DNA of 64,000 bases, taken from positions 8,542,001 through 8,606,000 of the forward strand of contig OW051494.1 in assembly GCA_932521035.1 (NCBI GenBank). The letters run 5' to 3'. Positions within the stretch are counted from its first letter, which is position 1. Each line of letters starts with the position of its first letter. Origin of the DNA: Oscheius dolichura. Lineage: Eukaryota; Nematoda; Chromadorea; Rhabditida; Rhabditidae. Below the pieces are notes generated by a model. It searched no databases. It saw only the letters and a program-made list of their open reading frames with translations, and had not been told where the DNA came from. The position numbers were made by a program, and so were the translations under genes. Shown one piece after another: positions 48,352 through 59,845 of the stretch.

Positions 48352-50789
48352 TTACCATTGAATCTGGTGCTTGTATTCTTCTTTTACGCAGAGACGCTTC
48401 ACAATTTCATAGCCCGTCACGAGGAGGCAGCTGGTCAACGTGTTTGTGATGAGTCTGAAAAAGAAGATACCGTATTCTTCGAGGAAAAAGAGAAACGAAC
48501 CGCGGAGCAATGCCTTTAGTGAGCATGAGCCCTCCTTCGTTCCGGATCATCCGTTCCACCGTCTCCTTATAGGTTGTTCGATGCATCTGCATACGAATTC
48601 TCATCATTTCAAAGGGATTGGTCACGAGGGTGGCCACGATTCCACCACAGGCCGCGGCGACCGCCTGATCCACCATTAGACCGCGATTTGTTGGCGGATG
48701 AAGCTGAAAAATAACATTTGATAGAGACAATTTATACTTAAAAGATGCGCCATTTCCTGCTGATCATAGCACACTAAATAAATTTCCATAGAATTGTTAG
48801 AATCGGCTTTAAAGAGCAACGAATGGGCCACGCGCCCGGCGGGAACAAACGCGCCAAAATAGCAGGATACTGTAGCACACGCCTAAACTCTTCTATTAAT
48901 TAAAAAGCCAACCTTGTGCAGAAAATCCTGAACAGCATAATACGTCGGCCACATGACGGTGCACTGGGGCACGTAGCTCAAAGCTGAGGCTCCAAAACCG
49001 CGATAGAAGCCCTTGATCCCGTCGCAATGGTAGATGGCTTTGACGGTCCGGATGCCGAGTGATCCCTTGTCCACGTGGGCATTGAGACGATCCAACACGG
49101 CGCGATCATTCCCGGCCATCAGGTTGTTCGCCTTGAAGTAGACCATCATGTACTGGGAGACGATGTCCGTCGGAACGAAGATTGTCTGAAACAAGCGGAA
49201 TAAAGATAGAGGGATACTGGCTTTTAGAGGGATCTAGCCAGCTTTTGGGAAGACCGTGGCCCGATCTAGAGGTCTCAATTGGAAATACATGGAGGGGCAC
49301 CGGGTTATGGACCCTTATGACCTAGCTGAACTGGAGGTTCCTGCACACTCCTATTCTACAGTCAAGGGTAACTGAATTGCATGTTTCTTAGCTGGCTTTC
49401 TTCCTTTGTGAGTCAAGATGGTCGAGTTATAGCCGTTGGATACATTGGATACGCTCCATTTCGTAAAAATAGGCTAAAATCCGAGCCAGTCACAGGCGGC
49501 CCCGGGCGACTGTGGTCGTTCCCCAAAAGAATTCAGAGAATTCTAGAGGCGACTAGGGTCTACGGTTCTCTTCTTTGTACAACAATGACTCGTGGATCGA
49601 TTGCGAGTCCAAGGCACTTTGTTGTGGTCATAGATACCGTATCCAGGGGCTAATGGCCATATTTCGCAACGGTAGATAACGCAGTACCTGCGTAGCCATG
49701 CTGGCCAGTCCTCCAGCAATGCCAGATATGACGGCGACCGACTGTATGCCAAAGTCATCTCGCATCGAGGCACGGGCACCTTCGTAGACGGCTGCATAGA
49801 CAAAGGAAGCGCCGATTTGGGGAACTGTGATGAGAAACCCCTGTGAAATTCCATTATTCACAAAAATAAAGAAAAGAAACGTACACGAAAAAGTCCACGA
49901 ATGCCTTCGCTGCGAGCCGTATCGACAAGAGCGTGGACGGTATTACGGTAGACGAGATGCTGCTTCTGTAGTTGAAGACGACTACGGAGCACGGCCAACG
50001 GGTACAGGCTGGTACGGACCACGAGACTCCTGAAAAGAAAACAACATTAGAAAAGGAACGGAGAGATTGAGAAGTAATCTTGCCCAGTTCCCGCCGAAAA
50101 AACTTTTGAAATTCCATTTTTCCAAGGGAAACGAAGGACGGCCGCTTTCAATTGCACTTTTCCCACCCAATGAAGCCCATTAGCGGTCGCTCCCGCTTCA
50201 CTCTTGGACGACAACTGATTCGACCGAGTTTTTCCGTTAAAAAAACTGCTTTTGCTCCATTTCTTCGGGAAGAGTACGACTCCACGCGGTCGTAGCCAAA
50301 AAGACTAGCTGCATTTGAAATGACGGTACTGTCCATGTGCCAAGTAGTTCAAAAAAGCGCGGGACTTGGCCTCGTCTACAGTAAGCCAAACAGCTATCGG
50401 CAATACATTTTGGAGCCGTACTAGGCTTAAATCCCAAAAAAGGCTCGGATGTCCAGCTACGGGTCAACGTTTTTCAACGTGACGGTGCTCCGCTGGCGGC
50501 AGCTGGCTTTCTGACTTTCCCTGGAGTACTGGTGGCTCCAAAATTGACTGACAAATTGCCGACCGAAATTGCCATCTGCCAAGGCTTCATCAAGCCACGA
50601 GAAGACTCAAGTGACCAAGAAAACTGACCCAATAGTTGTTGAAGGTAGAAAAAGCGGCAAGTTGAGATGATTCCATTCAATGACTCTTAGCACACCGCTG
50701 CCCGGGGATCCAGCCTTGATTAGTAGCTCATCTTGTCCCGGCAGGGTCTGGGCCGAATGGGAGTAGAACTGTCCCTCCGAGATGGACAT
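48352..50789 (-). CDS. SLC25A44-type mitochondrial carrier
   Basis: Six-span carrier of the mitochondrial inner membrane; mammalian SLC25A44 imports branched-chain amino acids. Exons: 50789-50629, 50029-49885, 49840-49688, 49185-48913, 48703-48501, 48454-48352, phases consistent, 345 residues. Family-specific points: VIEWNHLNL in the N-terminus, LYPLAVLRSRLQLQ as the first carrier signature, SEGIRGLFRGFLITVPQIG, SMATQTIFVPTDIVSQYMMV as the second, ALSYVPQCTVMWPTYY, VTNPFEMMRIRMQMHR as the third, LVTGYEIVKR near the end. The start codon follows GTTGCAG directly, a likely SL acceptor. The N-terminal 35 residues (MSISEGQFYSHSAQTLPG) extend beyond the human protein. The first intron is about 600 nt and the last 46 nt. 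Confidence 0.92.
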
Positions 50790-52447
50790 CTGCAACAGGC
50801 CAGTTGACAGAAAAAGAAGACCAAGCCACCTGGGCAGTCTAAACGGGGCAGAATGAGCAAATGGAGCGATTTCCAGCGTCATGCTTACCAAAATCATGTT
50901 CAAATCAGAAAAATTGGTCTATTCGACCGATTTTTACGGTAGAATATTGAATTTGACCCATTTGAAAGCGATCAACCAGATGCGAACTAAATGTTTACCG
51001 TTTTTGACCTTTCCTGTTACCGGGGTCGGGTATTATCGTTGAGCCAGGAGTTTCGACCTCCCTTCCAGCCGAGCGAAAGCGATAGAAAGCCACAGTCACT
51101 CCAAAGAGAAATGTTATCACCCTGAAAGAAGATCAACCCAAAGCTCTTCATTGTTTGACCGGGTAACTGCCGCCGTCTCTTGTTTTGTGTTTTCAACAGG
51201 GAGCGATAAGAGGATCTCCCAGACTACCGTTCTTTCAAGCGTCCAGTGGTTATTTTAAACCCTTCCCTGCCATTATGACACAGTCTTTACTCAAATGCTG
51301 ACCTCTGCTGGCAAAGGGCGACGGCCATTGCTGTGTCAGTTCAGCCCGAACACAGCGCTCCCTCTTTTCGTCTCTATTTACGATCTTCCCACTAATAATC
51401 GTACTATTTGGATATTTTGTAGACTTTCCCGATAATTTATGCCCGTTATTTTTGTCCCACGGCCACAAAGAATCTCTCTATTATGATTTGTATGCCCGTT
51501 TGTTAATCTTGTTTCGTGCCTAGTCCCCGCCTTTGGCCTGATCGCTCTTCTCCCCTGTGCCCCTTTTTCCTCTCTTGCCCTTTCCCAGCGACAAAAAACA
51601 TATTTTTCTTGGGAGACACACTCTCACCGTTGCTTCGGCTTCTCATCGATTTATTGGAAACTACAGGTTTGGCAGCGGCAGAAGATTTCATAATTCCCTG
51701 TTTACGCGCTGGTTGGCGCGCCGGCCCTCATCTTATTTTTACCTGAATAAAATTCTCAAGAGCCTTCCTTTCCAGGAGGAGAACATTTCTCAGAGATATG
51801 CTTCCTAAGATGGGGAAGATTTCTTATCGGTATTACCAATCTCTGGGGTGTCTCCTCGCTCCCTTCCTCGGCTAGACATCTCTCACCACTTAGACAATTT
51901 CATAACTCTGCCTGTTACGTCGGTTATTTTTCAAAGCAGGGAGCGCGCACATCTTCTCCGCCATATGGCTTGTCGGATCCTGCTTGATCGCCCTTCCTCA
52001 AACTTTTTGAAACTATCATGACGTGTTTATGGCCCCGAAAGTTTGAACTCTCGTGTTACCCTTTCCCGCCAGGCCATATGGCGGTATCATTGGCGGGAGC
52101 GGTCGGTTTTGGAAAGGAGCCAACGGCGGCCCTCTTGTTGGCCCAGAGGTTCTCATGGGTCAGCGGAACAGTCAACAATGTTTTTTGAAAGGGTCACCGT
52201 CTCATTACCTCACCTATCCTGCCTTCAAAATGGTCTTCTCTCTCGCTTTTCTTGACCTTTCAAAGCCAACATGAAACCATAGGTCATTTTTTAAAGCTTC
52301 CACTATCCAGATCTTAATTCGTTCGAATTCCTCCGGCTTGAAATTTCCTTCCCTTTCGTATTTTCCTCTTGAAAACTTTTACTCTGATTAAACTTCCAGT
52401 TTTCCGCTAGTCTAACTCATTTTTCAGTTCTACTCGTACTTGAAAAC
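50790..52447. other. Spacer; contains blocks duplicated from the skr pseudogene region
   Basis: 51313-51385 matches 41933-42009 (GCGACGGCCATTGCT, CACAGCGCTCCCTCTTTTCG). 51949-52215 matches the palindrome loop and right arm at 42287-42545. These are the shared upstream blocks of the two Skp1-related copies. No gene is seen; open frames at 51503-51808 are unsupported. Confidence 0.6.
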
Positions 52448-53149
52448 ATGTCCGCTACGGTGCCCGCTGTTGTTGCTGAAAGTGCTCCCGAGGCTGTTGC
52501 CGAAGTTCCCGAGAAGAAGCTGAGGGTACTCACCCTCGAGGCCAATGACAAGAAGAGGATCAAAGTCCCCGAGGATGCCGTCTTCATGTCAAACCTCTTG
52601 AAGAAGATGGTTTCCGACTTGAGAATCACCGACCCCGAGGACAAGGCTCTCAGTGACGCCCTTCCTGTGAGCAACGTCGACGGCTGGACCCTCCGTAAGA
52701 TCCTCGAATGGTGCGAGACACACAAAGGAGAAGTGTTCAAGCCGAAGGAGGCACACGAAGATCAGCGTATCGACTTGACACCTGCCGATAAAGCGTACAT
52801 GGACATAACCAACGAGCAGCTCGTAGCCGTACTTCTTGTAGGTTTTATTCTCTTATTTCCTTTACCATAACGGGAGAATTACGGCTTTCAGGCTTTGCTT
52901 TTATGGGTGCGGGCGCGCCAATCCGCCTGATTCCTCCTATCGTATTTTTGATCTAATTTTTGGAGTTCTACAGTTTCTAATCCGCTATATTTTCAGGGAG
53001 CGAACTACCTCGACATTCCTGGCCTAATTGAGATTATTACTCAAAAAATAGCCAGCATGTCTGATGGAAAAAGTATCGAGGAGATTCGCGAGGTTTACTG
53101 CCTCCCTGACGATTTCACTCCTGAGGAAAAGGAGGCTCTCCGCGAATAG
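52448..53149 (+). CDS. Skp1-related protein (SCF ubiquitin ligase subunit)
   Basis: Skp1 bridges F-box proteins and cullin; worms have many skr genes. Exons 52448-52837 and 52997-53149 give 180 residues. An Ala/Pro-rich N-terminus (MSATVPAVVAESAPEAVAEV) precedes the BTB-like fold (KKLRVLTLEANDKKRI, NLLKKMVSDLRI, LPVSNVDGWTLRKILEWCE) and the C-terminal helices that bind F-box proteins (ANYLDIPGLIEIITQKIASM, SIEEIREVYCLPDDFTPEEK). It ends at EALRE without the WCED tail of typical Skp1, so its F-box contact surface may be altered. The frameshifted paralogue is at 42868. Confidence 0.92.
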
Positions 53150-54025
53150 TACGAGCCTGTTGATGCCTAGACTTCCCCTACCCTTCTCTTCTCTTCCCTT
53201 CCATCTTCTCTTTCACTTGATATCCCTACGGTTTTGTTGAAATTCGTCGACCCCCCGTTCTTTCTTTGCCTATTCTTGAGATTCCCATCCTCACCTCTCT
53301 CCTGAATTATTGTTTTCCATGCTTAACTGATCTTTCTTCCTCTTCTATTGGTTAGTTTTGTGCAATATCAGATAAAAGTTCAATGTTATTTTTTATTTAT
53401 TTACAGAACGTCGGGAGAGAATGACAGTTAGACAACCAAGAACCGAGTTCCAGGCGGTTATTATAAAGCAATAGAGTAATGAATGGGTGGCAAGTTGATT
53501 CATTCCATAAAAAAGCTAGTGAAGGAGGAGAATTGGAGAATTCCCTCAATCAGGAAACTCAAAGAGGAAAGAGAAGCCGTTTTTGTTCCGGGAGGAGAGC
53601 AATTCAATCTAGGCTTCCATATTGTTAGACCGAGTTCCTTGCCTCCATCCATTTCTCATGGGGCAAATTCCTTGATTTTGAAATAACTCCCGTTCTACAG
53701 CAAAACGGGCAATACTTGATGCTCGTTTTCTTGCCATTGGAGTAGGAGCTGTCGGTATCCCGTTGCAGCAGTTGCCTCCCGCTTTTGCCCCTTTCGAGAC
53801 CTGTCCGCTGGATTTCCGGACGGCTCAAACACTACGGGAACTCCTTCCCCGGCAAATTATTTAACCCGATACTGGAGCCAAACCTCGATGCCCACTTTCG
53901 GAAAAGTGTTCTTGTTTTAACGGAATTTCTGGTCAGTGTTAGTTTTTGACAGGGTTATTTCCGGTCAAACTAACTTTTAACCAATTTATACCACAAAGTT
54001 GACCATTCCTTCGTCTGTTTCCACG
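53150..54025. other. skr 3'UTR and spacer with an unsupported small frame
   Basis: A frame from ATG 53483 (MGGKLIHSIKKLVKEENWRI) could splice at 53620 to an acceptor ending at 53700 and stop soon after, giving about 60 residues. A different frame downstream is also open to 53862. I cannot choose between them and do not call a gene. Confidence 0.3.
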
Positions 54026-55809
54026 ATGAGCAGTCCCTACCCGAAGAATCCCAAGTACGATTTCTTCCCTATCTACTCGCCAGCAGCTGCTATTTTGCTC
54101 CTTTTACCGTAGTGACGGGCGCGCGCATGGGAACCCCTTTTTGCCTTGAATTCTCTCAATTTTCTCCAAATTTGGCCGGGTTTGCACAGAAATGGCTTGT
54201 TCGCGACCATCCATGCCATAAAATCTGGTTATAAACGTCATTTTTCAGGCAGAAGAAGGTGTCCAAGCAGGCCAATTTCGGCCGTCTAAAGATGGCAACC
54301 TCCTCCGATGAGCCCTCAACTCCACAGCCGAGTCAACCGAGAATCCCTCAGGCCAAGCGCAGTACACCCACCGTACCACAGCCAAAGCGCACAATTCCAA
54401 ACTTCTTCCCGGGATTCGAGAAGGAAGAAGTCACGGCGAGGAGCAAAAGTCCACTGGAAGGCAAAAGGCGTCAACCTCTTCAACCGGTCATTGTAATGCA
54501 GCGGAAGCGCTCGCAAGGAAAGCTCCAAGCTCCGCCGGAGAGGGAGGAAGTCTCGAAACGGATCAGTCAACCAGGAGGAGCCAAAGCGCTGCTCCAGGTG
54601 AAGCGCTCGGCGACGGCTCTACAAAAAAACAACGGTGCCGAGTCAAACAAGATCGTGAAGGCCCTCGCCGCGAAAAAGACCGAGAAAAAGTCGGCAAAGC
54701 CGCTGGAATCGAATGTGGAGGCGGCCATCCAGGACTTTATGGACTATCACACGGTCGCGGAGAAGGTTAGAGAAGACTGGGAACAGCTGGTGGTGGCCAC
54801 GCCCCTGGACGAGAAGAAGCATCTGGTCTGCTGCCAGAACAAGGACCGGAACCGCTACCCGGAGGAGATCCACTGCCTGGACGCGAATCGGATCACCCTG
54901 CTGAAGGACGACGGCACCGAGGGCCCCTTCTACCATGCGAATAAGTGCTGCTTTGAGGGAACCGACCGGGACTACATCGTGGCACAGGCGCCCATGCAAA
55001 ATACGGCAGAGGAATTCTGGAAGATGATCTTTCAAGAACAGTCGCCGACGATTGTGGTGCTCTGTGATTTTTATGAGGATGGAAAGGAGGCCAGCGAGCC
55101 GTTCTGGCCGGCCAAGACAGGCGAACACAAATATTACGGGACGATGTTCGTCAACAATAAGAAGAAAGACGTCAAAAACGCCATGACCACCTATACCATC
55201 GAGGTGAGCCATAGCACGGCCAGGACGGGGGCGGGGTTTCTCTCCATTTTTGCCCAAAAATCGTCTTGACCCCAACAAATGCGTGGTAACTCTGTAGCTC
55301 TGTATCTATTCTCCAAATGATTCATGCAATTTCAGGTTCTCCCGGACGGCTGCTCCAACTCTCTGATCACCGTCCTCCATCACTTCGTCTTGTGGAAACC
55401 CGCCCAGGTGGTGGAGCGCCCAACCCTTCTGCTCGAGTTGCGCCGTGCTCTAAAGGCCGGTGAAACTGGGCCGATGACCGTCGTGAGTAGCCGTGGAATT
55501 GGCCGAGCCGCTACTTTCACCGTCATCGATGTGATCCTGGCCCGGCTGCTGAAAGGAGTCAAGACTCGACTGCTTGACACCGTCGTCGAACTTCGAAAGC
55601 AGCGGGCCCACAGTATCAAAACCATATTGATGTTCTACGACGTCTTGACGAATGTCTTCTTGTATCTTCGGATAAAGGTGAAGAAGTACAAGGACGCCAT
55701 TGAGAAATACCACACGGAGCTGCACGCTAAGGAAAAGGACGAGAAGGGCTGCTGCGACAAGGAGGAGAAGCTGGCCGAGAAGGACGAGAAGCCCGAAGAG
55801 GATGGATAG
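54026..55809 (+). CDS. Protein tyrosine phosphatase-like protein, probable pseudophosphatase
   Basis: Exons 54026-54054, 54249-55203 and 55336-55809 give 485 residues. Residues 1-150 are basic and low in complexity (many Lys, Pro, Ser, Gln). The PTP domain follows from about 155: NKDRNRYPEEIHCLDANRI (phosphotyrosine-loop region), DYIVAQAPMQNTAEEFWKMI and TIVVLCDFYEDGKE are clear. The catalytic signature HCxxGxxR is replaced by VSSRGIGR at 378-385: the nucleophilic cysteine is Ser and the preceding His is Val. A WPD loop is not recognisable. Enzymatic activity is therefore not expected; binding of phosphotyrosine or scaffolding is possible. The C-terminus is a Lys/Glu-rich tail. Worm genomes carry a large sperm-biased PTP group of this kind. 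Confidence 0.88.
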
Positions 55810-57031
55810 AAGACGACGACATACAGTCTACGACATTTGGCAACTATAACAGACATAAAATAATGCCAGCTTTGTCATTTTCTGATCGAGAAATAAATCG
55901 TTCACATAAAGAGTCTCACTGGTTTTTTCTCCCTTTAAATTGTGGTGTTTGGGTTATTGTAGCAGGTGAAAAAGCTGTAATTGAGCTTCACTTTTCTTCG
56001 AAAATAAGCCCTCTGAAAAAAAAAAATGTTGTTCATTGGAAATGGCCATAGATCATTTTAGAAAGACACAGCTGCCTGTTTATCATCCTGGCTATCTGAT
56101 AAAGACGTATGCTAACCATTTCTTCCACTATGTAATGGTTTTATGATTTCAAAAGCAAAGTAAACGAGAAACTGATGAAATAACAGAGTTGGACATGAGC
56201 TACAGCCAGAAATTCAATTTCATAGCCCTTCCAAAAAAATACATGGAGGGAAGGGACGGGGAACGGCTGTGAGAATGCCTCTAATGGGAGAAAAAGGGAT
56301 AAGGGAAGAGACACTCATCCAGCAGCGAGGTGTATGGCACTACAGTACCACACCTCCCAGCCCCCAGAGGGTCAGCAACCTGACAAAAGTTCGGTAGACA
56401 GAAAAAACGATCCAATTCAAGAGAACCTAACTTCTCCCTTCTTGACGGATTAGGGAGGTCGTTCGAATCGAGGGAGAAAGGAGATTGCAGTTAAAATCGA
56501 TAGTTTTGATAGCCCATAAGGGCCCAAAAGTTGAGACAAATAAGAGAAAAAAAGTTCTCTAGAAGACTAGAAGAGAGACGAGATCGAGAAGCATTTCAGG
56601 CGGAAGAGCTGCGGGGCGCAACGGTTAAGCATTCCTGCGGGGGGCTGGGGGACGCTGGGATGGGGGGCGGGGTGATTAATGACGAGGGGGCCAGAGAAAG
56701 AACCCAGGGTAGCCGCACCAGGGGCTCGCTGGATCGCAATGCCTGTCCCCTGACCGACTGCCGAGGGTGGTCATTCACTATTTGTTTGGTAGATAGAGAC
56801 TTCTCTCTCTTTTTTTTTCCTTAAAGTCCCGTCCTCCTTTTTTTTCGAGGGGCTGGAGGAATTCCGATGAACGGCTTCTTTTTGCTCTGCTGGTTCTGAT
56901 TTTCCACTGATAATTTAAAACTAGGTTGATAATTAGTTTCCGTTTATTAAATAATATTTAAAACAATATCCGTGATTAAAAAAGACCGTAATATTACACT
57001 AAAAACAAAATTACATAATTTTACATGATTC
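55810..57031. other. Spacer, no gene seen
   Basis: AT-rich to 56200 then purine-rich. AATAAA lies about 55890. Open frames at 56531-56824 and its antisense are G-rich noise. Confidence 0.4.
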
Positions 57032-57927
57032 TTATTCCTTGCTCTGCTGGAGTTTGGCTTTCTTGACGGCTTCATTGTAGGCCAAGCGGTCACTCGAGCT
57101 GCCCAGGGCCGTAAGTGTCGGATTAGTGGCAATCCTTTCAGCTACACTTATCTGCTGCAGTTGCTGGTTGACTTGTCCACGGCTCCCGTCTTCGTCATCT
57201 TTTCCTTGGTGAACTTAATCATCTCCTCCAGGCTGAGCTCTTCCTTTTTCTCCGGCTTGTCCAGCGACTTTTCCATCTCCTTCTCCCATTTTGTGATCAG
57301 GATGTGGTGGCAGGTTCTTTGGATACACTCTTGCATTTCTCCTGGGATGTTAATGTAGTTGCCGTCTTCACCCACAGTTCCTTCCAGCATGTGGTTTAGC
57401 GTGTCATTTCCGGCTCTGTTCAAGACCATCAGACGATGCTTGGTAGGTGCCGTATTTATCTAAACTGATTATTTAGGAGGTTAAAATAAAACATTTGCAT
57501 ACCTTCTCAGCCATTTCGTGGAAAATTCCAATATCCTTGGTGATTCCCACAATCATATATTCCTTTCCAGTGAAGTAGTCCGGGAAAGCTTCATCGAACT
57601 TCATTGTGAACTTGTAGCAGGATGTTGGAAGTCCGCTCTTGATCGACCTAACTCCAATTGGATCGTGTGTCGGATGATGACGTCGCGAATCGGCTCAGCT
57701 CTGCATTCCTTGACCAAGTCCTCGTATAGATCTCTCATCTTCGGAAACATTTGCCGAAGTTTCCTCTGCGAAATCTCAACGATTGTAGTCGGGTCTCCTT
57801 CCATTCGACGCTACATCTTGACTTCAGATTGAATGAATGAATGAATGAATGAACTTACGAAACCGCTTTTGTTTTCAGATTTCTTGTCAGAATTCCTGTT
57901 TTCTCGCTTTTGTTTACCGCTTTTGTT
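57032..57927 (-). pseudogene. Frameshifted gene of unknown family
   Basis: Reading down the minus strand: a Lys/Ser-rich exon ending at 57855 (KKSENKSGF), GTAAGT, an exon from 57812 (RRMEGDPTTIVEISQ, LRQMFPKMRDLYEDLVKEC), then after a one-base shift near 57655 GLPTSCYKFTMKFDEAFPDY and GKEYMIVGITKDIGIFHEM; a 43 nt intron 57502-57460; then HRLMVLNRAGNDTLNHML and NYINIPGEMQECIQRTCHH; a second shift near 57180 and AERIATNPTLTALGS to TAA at 57032. Coding character is strong throughout and splice phases work, but two frame breaks and no visible start suggest a recent pseudogene, unless the breaks are assembly errors. A TGAA microsatellite lies in the first intron. I recognise no domain. Confidence 0.6.
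57829..57853. repeat. (TGAA)n microsatellite
   Basis: About six perfect GAAT/TGAA units, inside the first intron of the frameshifted gene. Confidence 0.9.
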
Positions 57928-58104
57928 GACTGGTTAGGGCCGCCCACTTTTTTTTTGTAAAGCGGGATTTGAATTGCTTTGAATTTTGTTCCCGGGAATG
58001 ATTTTTTTTTATCCAACGAAATCATTGAAAATTATGCAATTTTGATCGCCGTAGGCTCCCGCCACGAGGAATTCTCTCTTTTTTTTTCTTTGGCGGTAGA
58101 CATA

Positions 58105-58767
58105 TCATTTCTTTGGCGTGTTGGTGTGGTGATTGGCTGCTATAAGAAGTCTCGCTAGAGGCTTTTCTCCAGTTACGCGTAAGTTTGCGGATTTCCTCCA
58201 CAGTTCTTCCAGTGTGTCATTTATATTTCCGTTGTCTTTTCCCAAAAGGTTTTCCGCTTCTAATTGAATTAGTCTGCTTGAAATTTCTCTCAGCAAGTCG
58301 TCTGTATCCCATAAACTCTGCATTAGGTTTGCTGTTTGATGTATTATTGCCAGGTCGTTAGCTGCTGTAAAATTTAGGCCTCCTTTTTCTTTTGGGGAGT
58401 ACATGTATTCCACCGCCGCTATCGAGGGAAGATGTAAGGCCAGTTTCAGCTGTTTTGTCAGGAGATTGAAAATATCATCTTCTGCGTATGCTTTTGGGTT
58501 TGCATATCTCAATTTGTACATTATTTTAGGGTATATAAATGTTTTAATTGCGTCCAGTTTTTGCACTGGAGTCAGATGACTGCCAATAATGGCCTCTCCT
58601 GTTTCCGTGATGGTTTCTAGTAGTTCCTTGAGGTCAGACATTTTAGGACCTACTACTCCTAGGTATTTGTAAGCATAATTATTTCCTATTCTTTGGATCC
58701 CTGTGCCCATTATTTCGATGCCTATTCTTTGTGTGAAGTTGGTCTTGATGGCCCACACCATAAACAA
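58105..58767 (-). mobile_element. Non-LTR retrotransposon reverse-transcriptase remnant
   Basis: A 220-residue open frame resembles the thumb and post-RT part of LINE polymerases (R2/RTE style): YKYLGVVGPKM, LTPVQKLDAIKTFIYPKIMY, LKLALHLPSIAAVEYMYSPK and GGLNF. The catalytic palm with the YxDD box should lie upstream but is absent; instead the sequence changes at about 58750. No endonuclease domain or poly(A) tail was found. It is a truncated copy. Confidence 0.72.
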
Positions 58768-58945
58768 GAAGAGAGAAGAGCCGACGAACAGGGAAACTGG
58801 ATCAGAACTCCTTCGGGAACCGTTCCGTACACAGGAATTACAGAAGACAAGAAGACGGCAACCTCGAGATCCACAAACTTTTCAGCCGGAATGTTCGTAG
58901 AATTGATGGCCCACACGATAAACAAGAGAAGAGAAGGAAAGAAAT
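58747..58945. repeat. Direct repeat beside the LINE remnant
   Basis: TGATGGCCCACACSATAAACAAGA occurs at about 58747 and 58908, 160 bp apart, the first at the edge of the reverse-transcriptase frame. They may mark an insertion or a small tandem duplication. Confidence 0.5.
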
Positions 58946-58998
58946 AAGAACAGTACACAGGAATTATCGGCCGAAGCCTTTATTCTTTACTGGACCCT

Positions 58999-59788
58999 CT
59001 AGGGGTTGTACTCGATGGGGAGGTTCTTGCGGCGGACCATTCCATCGCCCTGGAACCACTCGCGGCGGAACTGCTTGGCGGCGCCATCGGGAGTGTTGGT
59101 CCACTCGATGGTGATGCGGTCGTTGTTCGTGTCCTCCTGGCCGTAGGCGAAGGCATCACAGCTGACAGCCATCAACGTAGCCTCCTTGGGATCGAGAACC
59201 TGTAAAATCCGGGATTATGGAGGATTAGAAAGGATTAAAAAACAAAAATTTTTGAGCGTCCGGGACAATTCAGCTACGTAAAAGTGAAAAACTCACTCCG
59301 CAAGCGGGGTCAACTCCCAAACGCTTCATGTTGGTGGTCTTTATAGCCCAACCGATGCGACGAGCGGAGGAATTGATAATTTTTATGTGGTATGTGTGCT
59401 TGTCATCCTGAAAGTAACAGGTTATTAATTGAAGATAGCTGGCGACTTACGTAGGGGGAGTTGAAGACAATCTTGCCGCCAGGCTGGGTTTGGATATCTC
59501 CTGAAAAGAAAAAAAGATTAATCGAGTTAAGCGATATTCGTAGTTTTGATCGCCCAGCCATTTTTTTGTTCAAGCTAGCGTATCATTCATATGCTTCATT
59601 GTCCCCTTCTTAATATGGTACGTGTGCTCTTCCCAATACAAAAGGAATAAGAGAGATGCAAGAAGAATAGCGCAATCAAGTGAAAAGTCTTTCAAAAAGA
59701 GAGGCAAACAAGTAGAGAAGCAAGAAAGAAACTAGAAGAGCTCACCAGGGGGAACGGACATCGTTGGTTGTTGTTGTTGGGTTGCCAT
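58999..59788 (-). CDS. Major sperm protein (MSP)
   Basis: The nematode sperm cytoskeletal protein, which polymerises to drive amoeboid crawling and also signals oocyte maturation. Exons: 59788-59746, 59500-59451, 59407-59297 and 59199-58999 give 134 residues. [79 protein letters not shown] and the C-terminal [13 protein letters not shown] are almost invariant in the family. A short Gln-rich extension (MATQQQQPT) precedes the usual start. C. elegans msp genes have few or no introns, so three introns are unusual. TATATAAA lies about 20 bp upstream of the ATG on the minus strand. Confidence 0.96.
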
Positions 59789-59802
59789 TGAGACGGATCG
59801 GA

Positions 59803-59815
59803 TCGTTTATATACT
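59803..59815 (-). promoter_or_regulatory. TATA-like box of the MSP gene
   Basis: AGTATATAAACG on the minus strand, roughly 20 bp before the start codon, so the 5'UTR would be very short. Confidence 0.45.
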
Positions 59816-59845
59816 ACTTTTAGTCCCAAATTTGACATGTTCAAA

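Noticed and set aside
55324-55335. Internal start for a separate gene at the third PTP exon
   Set aside because: The exon joins 55203 in phase and completes the PTP-like domain.
58700-58767. MSP-like WAIKT word at the start of the LINE fragment
   Set aside because: Only about six residues match MSP and the rest fits the reverse-transcriptase frame; treated as coincidence.
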